Part shown: one piece after another, positions 1 through 6,842 of the stretch
Layout: every line of letters begins with the position of its first letter
Numbering within the stretch: the stretch's first letter is position 1
Source of the DNA: Syntrophomonas wolfei subsp. methylbutyratica
GTDB taxonomy: Bacteria > Bacillota > Syntrophomonadia > Syntrophomonadales > Syntrophomonadaceae
Assembly (NCBI RefSeq): GCF_001570625.1
Contig: NZ_BBQT01000001.1
Span: forward strand, 124,001-188,000
DNA length: 64,000 bases
Direction: 5' to 3'
Notes under the pieces: generated by a model
Databases searched by the model: none
Seen by the model: only the letters and a program-made list of their open reading frames with translations
What the model was told of the DNA's origin: nothing
Made by a program: the position numbers and the translations under genes

Positions 1-403
1 GAAAGCGGGCGGCGGCCCGGCCTAAATCCCGTTTAGCCAAATAATCATCCTGCGAATCCCCTGGAACAATAATAACTTCTCTGAGATTAAACATTTGTTT
101 AATTCTTTCAGCTAAAGTTTGTGTGTCAAAAATATAGGGTATTAGTTCATCTATATCACCTAATAGTTCTTCACCATATGCCGTCAGACAGATGCCTGCA
201 GCAGTGAAATAAACCGCCCCCCTTGATCTCAGCAGTTCCATCTCACTTCTTACCATTCTCTCACTAAGTCCCAGCTCTTTACCCAATTGTCTTCTTCCCA
301 CTGGTTGGTGGTGAAGTATCTGTCGCAACAAACGATATCTTGTTTCCATAATCTCCAGGCTTTCCGGAGCAAAACGCTGTACGATGGTAAAAAATCTATC
401 CAT
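1..403 (-). CDS. cggR: Central glycolytic genes regulator CggR (SorC/DeoR type), N-terminal part
   Basis: Only the first 134 residues are in the window; the gene continues beyond position 1. The start is the ATG at 403-401, read MDRFFTIVQRFAPESLEIME, with an AAAAGGA-type ribosome site just upstream. A winged-helix region follows (about residues 30-60, RRQLGKELGLSERMVRSEM), then the linker into the sugar-phosphate-binding domain (LREVIIVPGDSQDD). In Firmicutes CggR represses the gapA-pgk-tpiA-pgm-eno operon and is relieved by fructose-1,6-bisphosphate. The gene reads leftward, so gapA is expected just outside the window. A different SorC-family sugar regulator cannot be excluded from the N-terminus alone, but the operator upstream supports CggR. 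Confidence 0.8.
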   Translation of the reverse strand, partial: MDRFFTIVQRFAPESLEIMETRYRLLRQILHHQPVGRRQLGKELGLSERMVRSEMELLRSRGAVYFTAAGICLTAYGEELLGDIDELIPYIFDTQTLAERIKQMFNLREVIIVPGDSQDDYLAKRDLGRAAARF

Positions 404-444
404 AATCTATCCTTTTCCAAGTTTATTCCGGGACTCAATTTAAT

Positions 445-476
445 ATTAGGGACAAAATTGTCCCATTAGGCACAAA
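445..476 (-). promoter_or_regulatory. CggR-type operator (two direct repeats 20 bp apart)
   Basis: On the plus strand ATTAGGGACAAA (445-456) and ATTAGGCACAAA (465-476) are direct repeats with a 20-bp period. The palindrome GGGACAAAATTGTCCC (449-464) overlaps the first repeat. Two tandem GGGAC...GTC half-sites two helical turns apart are the known design of the B. subtilis CggR operator. The site lies 40-75 bp upstream of the cggR start, so autoregulation is the natural reading. Confidence 0.6.
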
Positions 477-504
477 TATTTTTAGGAAATATTCTTTTTT
501 GATG

Positions 505-916
505 TCACTGCAAAAAGTTATAAATATGCATTAGCTTGCATAAATATACCGCTCCAGCGTCCTTAATAGCGACCGAAGGGAGCATCAGTTGTGCCCGACA
601 GGGCGCTTCGCATGGGCAACACCTGCGGCTTGTCTCGTGGCTCAAGGGGTGCCGCGCCTCCCATCCTGGTCACAACCTTAATAGTGACACCCGCAGGGTG
701 GAACACCAGGAGTACCCGCAGGGTGATAGCGCTCTCGCGACGTCCTGTCGCTCGCCCCCTTTCGCCTGCTCGCCTTCGCCGGTGCAACCTTAATAGTGAC
801 ATCCGAAGGATGGAACATCAGGAGTACCCGCAGGGTGCTGCATCCATGCTTCGCCAACGCTCGCTTTGTATATTTATGCAACCCTCATGCAACAAAAGGG
901 GTTTTTGCAGTAGAGT
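505..916 (+). repeat. MITE-like dispersed element, copy 1 (full length)
   Basis: The ends are inverted: ACTGCAAAAA (507-516) and TTTTTGCAGT (902-911). A second inner inverted pair is TTGCATAAATATA near the left and its complement near the right end. The core carries repeated modules around CTTAATAGTGAC and ACCCGCAGGGTG. It encodes no transposase; the short frames inside it are not genes. Four further copies plus a fragment occur to 26.1 kb. The rest of the 404-1071 gap (917-1055) shows nothing else recognisable apart from the ribosome site of the next gene. Confidence 0.75.
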
Positions 917-1071
917 CTTTTTTTAATATTATATCACAATAGGATAAAATGATGCACATTAGAAAAAATCTACCTGTTGCAAAGGCTTTCCGAATTTTCC
1001 AAAATAAAGCTAGCCAAAGCAGAATTCTATTGTAAAATAATTAATAGGGTAATCTAAGGGGGAATATTAAA

Positions 1072-1383
1072 TTGAAAGATATTGATTTTCAGAATCTGGT
1101 GATTGAACAATTATCGCAAATAAATTGCCGCTTGGATAAACTGGATGAGGGACAGGCTAAACTGGAAACTGGTCAAGCTAAACTCGAAGCCGGTCAGGCT
1201 AAATTGGAAGCTAGACAAGCTAAACTCGAAACCCAGGTAACTAAACTCGAAACCCAGGTAACTAAAATACAAAAAGATGTTAACGTTATCAAGCGGGATT
1301 TAAAAGGTGTTTGGTCTGATATTGGCCGTCTGGATAAGCGTTTAACTTCTCAAGAAAACGAGATTGACTCTCTAAGACGGTAA
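1072..1383 (+). CDS. Small coiled-coil protein with a seven-residue tandem repeat
   Basis: A 103-residue protein of unknown function. The TTG start at 1072 is set by AAGGGGG nine bases upstream (1056-1062). After a short N-terminal helix (DFQNLVIEQLSQINCRLDKL) the sequence repeats GQAKLEA/GQAKLET and TQVTKLE in register with the coiled-coil heptad, and the DNA repeats with a 21-bp period. It has no signal peptide, membrane segment or enzymatic motif. Similar short heptad-repeat proteins are scattered in clostridial genomes. The repeat number could vary between strains by slippage. It stands alone between the repeat element and marR, and no function can be assigned. Confidence 0.7.
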   Translation: MKDIDFQNLVIEQLSQINCRLDKLDEGQAKLETGQAKLEAGQAKLEARQAKLETQVTKLETQVTKIQKDVNVIKRDLKGVWSDIGRLDKRLTSQENEIDSLRR

Positions 1384-1470
1384 AGCGACTGCTATATCGA
1401 AGCCCCCGCCCTACTTTTGTCGTTGCATATATGAAGCAGTTTGGGTTGCTAATGAAAGGAAGTTGCGCAG

Positions 1471-1887
1471 ATGGAACTCGACCAATGCCTGAATTTTGTT
1501 CTTACCAAGGCTCAACAATCGGTACATCAACTTTTTAAAGCCGAGCTAATGCCCTACGGGGTAACCCCTGGACAATATTCCGTTCTCAAGTGCCTTTGGA
1601 AAGACAACGGTCAAACCGTAAAGCAACTGGCAGAACACCTATATCTGGACAGTTCAACCGTCACCGGTATTCTCGATCGTATGGAACAAAAAGGAATGAT
1701 TAAAAAAAAGGCTGATCCGAAAGATCGGCGTGCCCTGCAAGTCTTACTGACCGAAAAGGGTCAGGACCTCGAAGAACCCTTGACCCAGGCCATCCTCAAT
1801 GCCAACAAAAAGGCCTTGCGGCAAATGGATGAAAATCAATTCGAATCGCTTAAAGAACTTCTGCACAAACTAAGCCCCGGCAACTAA
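1471..1887 (+). CDS. MarR-family transcriptional regulator
   Basis: A 138-residue winged-helix regulator of standard MarR length. The recognition region (VKQLAEHLYLDSSTVTGILD, about residues 50-69) and the wing (DPKDRRALQVLLTEKG, about 85-100) are both clear. Proteins of this family bind palindromic operators as dimers and usually release DNA on binding small aromatic or lipophilic ligands. It is followed by its own terminator and then by the acd-etfBA operon in the same direction, so it is a candidate regulator of that operon or of itself. The ligand cannot be inferred. Confidence 0.88.
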   Translation: MELDQCLNFVLTKAQQSVHQLFKAELMPYGVTPGQYSVLKCLWKDNGQTVKQLAEHLYLDSSTVTGILDRMEQKGMIKKKADPKDRRALQVLLTEKGQDLEEPLTQAILNANKKALRQMDENQFESLKELLHKLSPGN

Positions 1888-1902
1888 TCCGGGGCTTTTT
1901 TT
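1873..1902 (+). terminator. Rho-independent terminator of marR
   Basis: The stem AGCCCCGG (1873-1880) pairs with CCGGGGCT (1889-1896) across an 8-base loop and runs into seven Ts. The left arm includes the last codons and the loop includes the stop codon of the MarR gene. Confidence 0.9.
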
Positions 1903-1940
1903 GTCGAATAAAGAAAAATGATTGGTGTACAAACTAATGG

Positions 1941-1969
1941 TTGACAACATATATTTCCGGTTTTACAAT
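1941..1969 (+). promoter_or_regulatory. Sigma-A promoter of the acd-etfBA operon
   Basis: TTGACA (1941-1946), a 17-bp spacer and TACAAT (1964-1969). This is close to the vegetative consensus and lies about 75 bp upstream of the acyl-CoA dehydrogenase start. Confidence 0.8.
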
Positions 1970-1994
1970 GCTTACAAGGGCAGTTTTTGGTTTA

Positions 1995-2022
1995 GAGTAA
2001 GTCATCGTTCCTTGACTTATTC
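1995..2022. promoter_or_regulatory. Dyad operator candidate upstream of acd
   Basis: GAGTAAGTCA (1995-2004) and TGACTTATTC (2013-2022) form an inverted repeat matching at nine of ten positions around an 8-bp centre. It sits some 25 bp downstream of the -10 box, in the early transcript, where a repressor could block elongation or initiation. The binding protein is unknown; a TetR-type fatty-acid regulator or the upstream MarR protein are possibilities. Confidence 0.5.
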
Positions 2023-2046
2023 AAAAATGAAAGGAGTTGGGTTTTA

Positions 2047-3186
2047 GTGGATTTTAAATTAAGTGAAGAGCAGGAATTGATCAGGGAAAATATAAGAGAA
2101 CTGGTCAAGAAGTACCTTGACCCCATTGCGGTGGAAATCGATGAGTCCAGTCGCTACCCGGCTGAAGTCATTGAGCAATTGGCGGCAGGCGGCTGGATGG
2201 GGATGCCTTATCCGGTTGAGTACGGCGGAGCCGGTTTGGATTATGTCAGCTATGCCATGGTAATCGAAGAAATATCCCGTTCCTGTGCGGCTACCGGTTT
2301 TACCGTCTCCTGTCACACCTCCCTGGCCAGCGGCCCCATCTTCAATTTCGGGAATGAAGAACAGAAGCAAAAATACCTGGTTCCCCTGGCCAAAGGCCAG
2401 CACATAGGAGCTTTTGCGGTGACTGAACCGGGAGCAGGCACTGATGTCGGAGCAGCTACTACCACTGCCACTTTGGACGGTGATAGCTATGTGCTCAACG
2501 GAATCAAAACCTTTACTTCCAACGGCCCGGTTGCTGATACTTTTGTGGTTTTTGCCTTTACTGACAAATCCCTGGGAGGCAAAGGATTGAGCGCCTTTAT
2601 TATCTCCAAGGATAATCCGGGTCTTAAAGTAGGACAACATTTTTATAAAATGGGCATAAGAGCTTCCCAGACTTCGGAGATTATTTTGAAAGACTGCCGG
2701 GTTCCCCGAGAAGACCTGCTGGGCAAAGAAGGGCAGGGGTTGCAGATAGCTATGTCCTCTTTTGACCATGGCCGTATCGGCATTGCCGCCCAGGCCGTTG
2801 GTATTACCCAGGCTGCTCTGGACGAGTCCATAAGCTATTCCAAACAGCGCGTGCAGTTTGGCAAACCCATATCCAAAAACCAGGCTATTCAGTGGATGAT
2901 TGCCGACATGGCTACCGATATTGCCGCCGCGCGTTTCCTCTATTCCTATGCCGCTTTCTTAAAAGACCAGAAACAACCTTTTACCAAGGAAGCTGCCATG
3001 GCCAAGGTTTTCGCTGCGGAAATGTCTACCCGTCATACTTCCAAAGCGGTGCAGATCCACGGGGGCTACGGTTATATTAAAGGTCAGAAAGTTGAGCGCC
3101 TGATGCGCGATGCCAAAATTACCGAAATATACGAGGGTACCTCAGAAGCCCAGCGTATGGTTATAGCAGGTAATCTTTTGCGTTAA
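2047..3186 (+). CDS. Short-chain acyl-CoA dehydrogenase (butyryl-CoA dehydrogenase type)
   Basis: A flavoprotein oxidising acyl-CoA to 2-enoyl-CoA and passing electrons to ETF. The GTG at 2047 is set by AAGGAG at 2031-2036. At 379 residues it has the usual family length. The FAD/substrate motif FAVTEPGAGTDVGA lies near residue 127, and the C-terminal IYEGTSEAQ places the expected catalytic glutamate at residue 363. It forms an operon with etfB and etfA. In a fatty-acid oxidising syntroph it would oxidise butyryl-CoA with electrons leaving through ETF; in a fermenter it would run in reverse. The sequence does not fix chain length. Confidence 0.93.
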   Translation: MDFKLSEEQELIRENIRELVKKYLDPIAVEIDESSRYPAEVIEQLAAGGWMGMPYPVEYGGAGLDYVSYAMVIEEISRSCAATGFTVSCHTSLASGPIFNFGNEEQKQKYLVPLAKGQHIGAFAVTEPGAGTDVGAATTTATLDGDSYVLNGIKTFTSNGPVADTFVVFAFTDKSLGGKGLSAFIISKDNPGLKVGQHFYKMGIRASQTSEIILKDCRVPREDLLGKEGQGLQIAMSSFDHGRIGIAAQAVGITQAALDESISYSKQRVQFGKPISKNQAIQWMIADMATDIAAARFLYSYAAFLKDQKQPFTKEAAMAKVFAAEMSTRHTSKAVQIHGGYGYIKGQKVERLMRDAKITEIYEGTSEAQRMVIAGNLLR

Positions 3187-3227
3187 GCCCGGGATTATGA
3201 GCCTGGATTAAGAAACGAGGTGTTTTG

Positions 3228-4004
3228 ATGCCCCGAATTATTGCTTGTTATAAATGGGTAGTTGACGAAGCCTATATAAGAACCGACAGCTCGCCGGAGC
3301 TGGATTTGGAATATGCTGATAAGAAAATGAGCGACTATGACCGCAATGCCATTGAAGCAGCCATGCAGCTCCATGAAAAATATGGCGGCAGCGTGGCAGC
3401 CATTACCGTAGGTCATCCTGACGATACCAAGGGAGTTAAGGATGCCCTCTCCCGCGGCCCGGAAAAAGCCTATTTTATTAATGACCCCTCTTTTGAGAAT
3501 TTGGAGCCGGCGCAAACCGCAGCTATTCTCGCTGATGTCGTCACTGCAAAAACAGAATATGACCTGATCATCTGCGGTGAGGGATCGAGCGACCTTTATG
3601 CCCAGCAAGTAGGCCCGCGCCTGGCTGAACTTCTCGATATTCCATGCGTTACCATGGTAAGCAAGATAGAATTGGCAGGGGAGCAGCTCATTGCCGAGCG
3701 CAAAGTAGATGATGGTATCGAAACTGTTTCGCTAAGCCTGCCTGCTCTCTTAACGGTATTGCCGGATATTAATTCTCCGCGAATACCGGGACTCAGAGAT
3801 ACCCTGGCGGCTTCCAAAAAACCAGTAATCGAAATCGTCAAAGATGAACTGTCCGGAGATTTTACACCCTGCCTGCAAGTCCTGGCTAGCTTCAAAGCCA
3901 ATATGGAACGAAACGGGCAGAAACTAAGCGATGAAGCCGCAGATATCGCGCTTCTGCTGGATACTCTTCAAAGCAAAGGAATAATTGCTCGGGGGGTGAA
4001 ATAG
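3228..4004 (+). CDS. etfB: Electron transfer flavoprotein beta subunit
   Basis: A 258-residue EtfB that binds AMP (or a second FAD in bifurcating types) and carries electrons from the acyl-CoA dehydrogenase. The ATG at 3228 is preferred to the adjacent TTG because GAGG (3217-3220) is seven bases upstream. The N-terminus (RIIACYKWVVDEAYIRTD), the DRNAIEAAMQL helix and the C-terminal part of the adenine-nucleotide fold (LPALLTVLPDINSPRIPGLR) are typical. It lies 41 bp after acd and abuts etfA. Whether the complex is confurcating or a simple carrier cannot be decided by eye. Confidence 0.93.
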   Translation: MPRIIACYKWVVDEAYIRTDSSPELDLEYADKKMSDYDRNAIEAAMQLHEKYGGSVAAITVGHPDDTKGVKDALSRGPEKAYFINDPSFENLEPAQTAAILADVVTAKTEYDLIICGEGSSDLYAQQVGPRLAELLDIPCVTMVSKIELAGEQLIAERKVDDGIETVSLSLPALLTVLPDINSPRIPGLRDTLAASKKPVIEIVKDELSGDFTPCLQVLASFKANMERNGQKLSDEAADIALLLDTLQSKGIIARGVK

Positions 4005-4967
4005 ATGGCGGGAATTTGGATTTTTGCTGAAGACTACGAACATAATCTCGAACTAATACAGGGGGGAAAGGAACTGGCCCAAAAGCTGGCCGGTAAAATC
4101 GTGGTTATCCTTCCCTATAATTCCGGGAACGATGAAAAAGCCCATGACTGTATTGCCCGTGGTGCCGATGAGGTACTCTATCTCCCTCCCCTGACCGAAG
4201 ATGGGGATTTTATGGCTTGTATTCCGCTAATAGTCGCCGAAGCTTTACAGGAAAAACCTGATATTTTCCTTATCGGTTCTTCTTTACGTGGAAAAGAGCT
4301 GGCAGCCCGAATTGCTGCCCGTTTAAACACCGGTTTGTGCAGTGACTGTATTTCTCTAAAGCCAAGTAATGACAACCAGAGTTTGATAATGGAGCGGCTT
4401 ATCTTTGGCGGCGCAGCGGTACAAAGGGTTGCTATACCCACCCGCCCCCAAATGGCCACCATTCCTCCCCGTCTCTTCTTCCCTGCTGCTGTGCAGGAGG
4501 GAAGAACAGGGAATATACGGGAACTGCCACCTGCGCCTCCATCGAAAGTAAAAATTCTGGGGAAAAAGACCCGAACCCATGAATCCGCTGCCCTTACTGA
4601 GGCTAGAATCCTGCTCTGCGCGGGCCGGGGAGTGGAAAAGGAAGAAGACCTCTCCCTCGTGCGGGAACTGGCTGATTTACTGGGGGCAGAAATAGGCTGT
4701 ACCCGCCCTATTTCCGATGAAATGCATTGGCTGCCGGAAGAATGCTGTATAGGCCTTTCGGGAATACAGGTTAAACCGGAGCTTTATATCGGCATCGGGG
4801 TTTCCGGTCAGATTCAGCATATTACCGGCATCCGTGATGCTCGCATCATCTGTTCCATAAACAATGATGAAAACGCTCCCATATTTGCTGTCTCCGACTA
4901 TGCTATTCAAGGAGACCTTTATAAAGTTCTTCCCCTAATGATTGAAGGACTTAAGAAGTCAAAATAA
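4005..4967 (+). CDS. etfA: Electron transfer flavoprotein alpha subunit
   Basis: A 320-residue EtfA partner of the preceding gene, starting at the ATG directly after the etfB stop and translated from a G-rich ribosome site inside the etfB end. The N-terminal alpha/beta domain is followed from about residue 185 by the C-terminal FAD-binding domain, with GIGVSGQIQHITGIRDA near residue 263 and INNDENAPIFAVSDYAI after it. These residues hold the FAD isoalloxazine ring and ribityl chain. It is the last gene of the operon; a hairpin with a T-run lies about 90 bp downstream. Confidence 0.93.
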   Translation: MAGIWIFAEDYEHNLELIQGGKELAQKLAGKIVVILPYNSGNDEKAHDCIARGADEVLYLPPLTEDGDFMACIPLIVAEALQEKPDIFLIGSSLRGKELAARIAARLNTGLCSDCISLKPSNDNQSLIMERLIFGGAAVQRVAIPTRPQMATIPPRLFFPAAVQEGRTGNIRELPPAPPSKVKILGKKTRTHESAALTEARILLCAGRGVEKEEDLSLVRELADLLGAEIGCTRPISDEMHWLPEECCIGLSGIQVKPELYIGIGVSGQIQHITGIRDARIICSINNDENAPIFAVSDYAIQGDLYKVLPLMIEGLKKSK

Positions 4968-5057
4968 GGTGTCAGGGGAGGTGTCAAGGGGACGACCCTT
5001 TTGATACCTAACCCCTCACTCCTTACTCCTCACCTTTCACACTAAAACCTTTTACGT

Positions 5058-5086
5058 ACCCGTTCCGAGCCGGGACAGGGTTTTTT
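5058..5086 (+). terminator. Putative terminator after etfA
   Basis: An imperfect G/C-rich stem (ACCCGTTCC against GGGACAGGGT) is followed by six Ts at 5081-5086. The internal mismatches make it weaker than the other terminators here. Between etfA and this site lies another GGGGAC-bearing hairpin (4980-5008). Confidence 0.45.
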
Positions 5087-5131
5087 CAGCACGGATGGCA
5101 AATCATGGTCGGATGTAACCGGGGTTTTTGA

Positions 5132-5162
5132 AGCAGGCAAGGGGACGGTTCTGTTGCCTGCT
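5132..5162. repeat. Palindromic GGGGACGGTTCT element, copy A
   Basis: AGCAGGCAA (5132-5140) and TTGCCTGCT (5154-5162) are perfect inverted arms around GGGGACGGTTCTG. The right arm overlaps the rpoN stop codon, so the hairpin may also terminate rpoN transcription. Related copies lie at 14.26-14.33 and 23.37-23.46 kb. Confidence 0.7.
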
Positions 5163-6546
5163 AAAACCTTTTGCGTGCAGTGGTAGCCGGGATGCCCATT
5201 TCCTGACGGTATTTGGTCACGGTTCGGCGAGAAATACGATAACCCCGTTTCTTCAAGAGCTTGGCAATGGCTTCATCACTCAAGGGCTTTAAGCTATCTT
5301 CCTCGGCAATAATCTCCTCTACCTTGCGTTTAATACTCTTGCTGGAAACCTTCTCTCCACCATAACAAGACTCCAAACCAGCCCCAAAAAAATACTTCAA
5401 TTCAAATAAGCCCTGTGGAGTTTGAATGTACTTGTTGGTAGTGGCACGGCTGACCGTTGATTCATGCACATCAACTATTGTTGCCACTTGCCGGAGATTA
5501 AGCGGTTTTAAAAACTCGATACCTTTGTCCAGGAATTCGCTTTGTACATCAACAATACAACGGGCCACTTTATACAGAGTCATACGCCTCTGCTCTATAC
5601 TGCGGATAAGCCATATCGCTGAACCCATTTTATCCTCCAGGTATTTTTTGGCATCCTGAGGAAAGGAGTCAGGCTGACGCAGGATATTTCCATAAAGTTG
5701 ATTAACCATCAAGCGCGGAAAATGGAAATCGTTTACAATTACTATGTACTCACCCTCTACTTTTTCCACAAATACATCGGGAATTATATATTTGATTTCA
5801 TCAATATTGCTGTATTGCAATCCGGGCCGGGGATCCAGGGTTCGGATTAAGTCGGATATTTCCTGAACCTGGTGAACTGGAACCGAAAGGGACTGAGCAA
5901 TTTTATTTAGCCTGCCCCGGGCCAGGTCATCCATGTGCTGTTCAATAATTACCCGGGCCAGAAAACTCTCCTTGCCATAATGCTTGAGTTGCAGCAAAAG
6001 ACATTCCGGCAGGTCCCGAGCCCCAACACCGTGGGGATGAAAAGAATGAACCATCTCCAGAACTTCCTCTACCTGTTCCAGGCTAACCTCCAAATGAGAT
6101 GCCAGTTCCTTCAAATCTATACCCAGGTAGCCATTCCTATCAATACTGCCAATTAAATAGTTCCCTATTGCCAACTCATCCCGGTTCTTGCAGCTCAAGC
6201 GCAGTTGGAATTCAAGGTGTTCATAAAGGCTGGGTCGCCGGGCAAAAAAGTTTTCAAAGGATTTTTCTGCTTCTGCTTCTCTGCTTAAAAAGCCAATGTC
6301 GCGGTCATTGTAATATTCAAGCCAATCTTCCAGTTTACTATCGCTGTTATCAGCAGCCTCCTTTTCGTAGTCCACATTTTCTTCAGACTCTTTCTCCTCC
6401 AAAAAAGGGTTCTCTTCTAACTCTCTTTGAATATACTCGTTTAATTCCAGGGTGGACATCTGCAATATTGCAATAGCCTGACGCAATTCAGGCGTCATCA
6501 GTAGCTTCTGTTGTTGCTGAATAGAAATATCCTGAACTAATTTCAT
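5161..6546 (-). CDS. rpoN: RNA polymerase sigma-54 factor RpoN (SigL)
   Basis: A 461-residue sigma-54 that recognises -24/-12 promoters and needs an AAA+ activator to melt DNA. Region I, the activator-interacting glutamine- and leucine-rich segment, is at residues 1-50 (QQQQKLLMTPELRQAIAILQ). The helix-turn-helix is near residue 357 (VHESTVSRATTNKYIQTP). The RpoN box is near residues 438-452 (SRRTVTKYRQEMGIP), and the protein ends soon after. The ATG at 6546 has GGGGAG just upstream. It faces the etf operon convergently; the target promoters are not identified here. Confidence 0.95.
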   Translation of the reverse strand: MKLVQDISIQQQQKLLMTPELRQAIAILQMSTLELNEYIQRELEENPFLEEKESEENVDYEKEAADNSDSKLEDWLEYYNDRDIGFLSREAEAEKSFENFFARRPSLYEHLEFQLRLSCKNRDELAIGNYLIGSIDRNGYLGIDLKELASHLEVSLEQVEEVLEMVHSFHPHGVGARDLPECLLLQLKHYGKESFLARVIIEQHMDDLARGRLNKIAQSLSVPVHQVQEISDLIRTLDPRPGLQYSNIDEIKYIIPDVFVEKVEGEYIVIVNDFHFPRLMVNQLYGNILRQPDSFPQDAKKYLEDKMGSAIWLIRSIEQRRMTLYKVARCIVDVQSEFLDKGIEFLKPLNLRQVATIVDVHESTVSRATTNKYIQTPQGLFELKYFFGAGLESCYGGEKVSSKSIKRKVEEIIAEEDSLKPLSDEAIAKLLKKRGYRISRRTVTKYRQEMGIPATTARKRF

Positions 6547-6692
6547 GTTCTTGTCTCCCCTTATATCTCTCTAGTACTATATCTATCTATAATTAAGTAT
6601 AATGAGGTGAAATATATCTCCCGCTTCTTTAGGCGGTCAGGTTCCTATTAACAAAACAGGCGGCGGGTTCTAATCCCCCTCCTCGCTGCAGT

Positions 6693-6733
6693 GGTGTGTT
6701 GAAACTGCTCCGCAGTTTCTTCCGATGCTTTAA
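6693..6733. repeat. 39-bp dispersed hairpin repeat, copy 1
   Basis: It holds the perfect stem GAAACTGC-tcc-GCAGTTTC and flanks that recur in inverse orientation at 15011-15049 with only a few differences. The surrounding 6547-6842 gap between whiA and rpoN shows no gene. Confidence 0.6.
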
Positions 6734-6842
6734 ATACTCCCCTGAAAATAACCTATCCTTAGTAAACTATAAAAAATATTCTCCACCCGCCGGATAATAT
6801 CCTGCCTTTCTTGCACAATAATAGCTTTACAAAAATGGAAGT

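Noticed and set aside
536-926. Several open frames of 67-111 codons inside MITE copies at 0.5 and 13.1 kb (shared start MHKYT...)
   Set aside because: They repeat between copies, occur in many frames on both strands, have no ribosome sites and no protein-like composition; they are translated repeat sequence.
2059-2769. 236-codon minus-strand frame opposite the acyl-CoA dehydrogenase
   Set aside because: Antisense shadow of a clear, complete gene with conserved motifs.
5041-5056. Short duplication of the rpoN 3' end (CTAAAACCTTTTACGT against CTAAAACCTTTTGCGT at 5160)
   Set aside because: Only about 16 bp match; probably chance or a minor slip, with no functional sign.
6547-6842. Possible tRNA or IS200/IS605 end: GGCGGGTTCTAATCCCCC looks like a T-arm, and CCGC...GCGG looks like a subterminal hairpin
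   Set aside because: No acceptor or anticodon stem can be folded around it and no transposase is nearby. It may be a decayed remnant, but the evidence is too thin to call.
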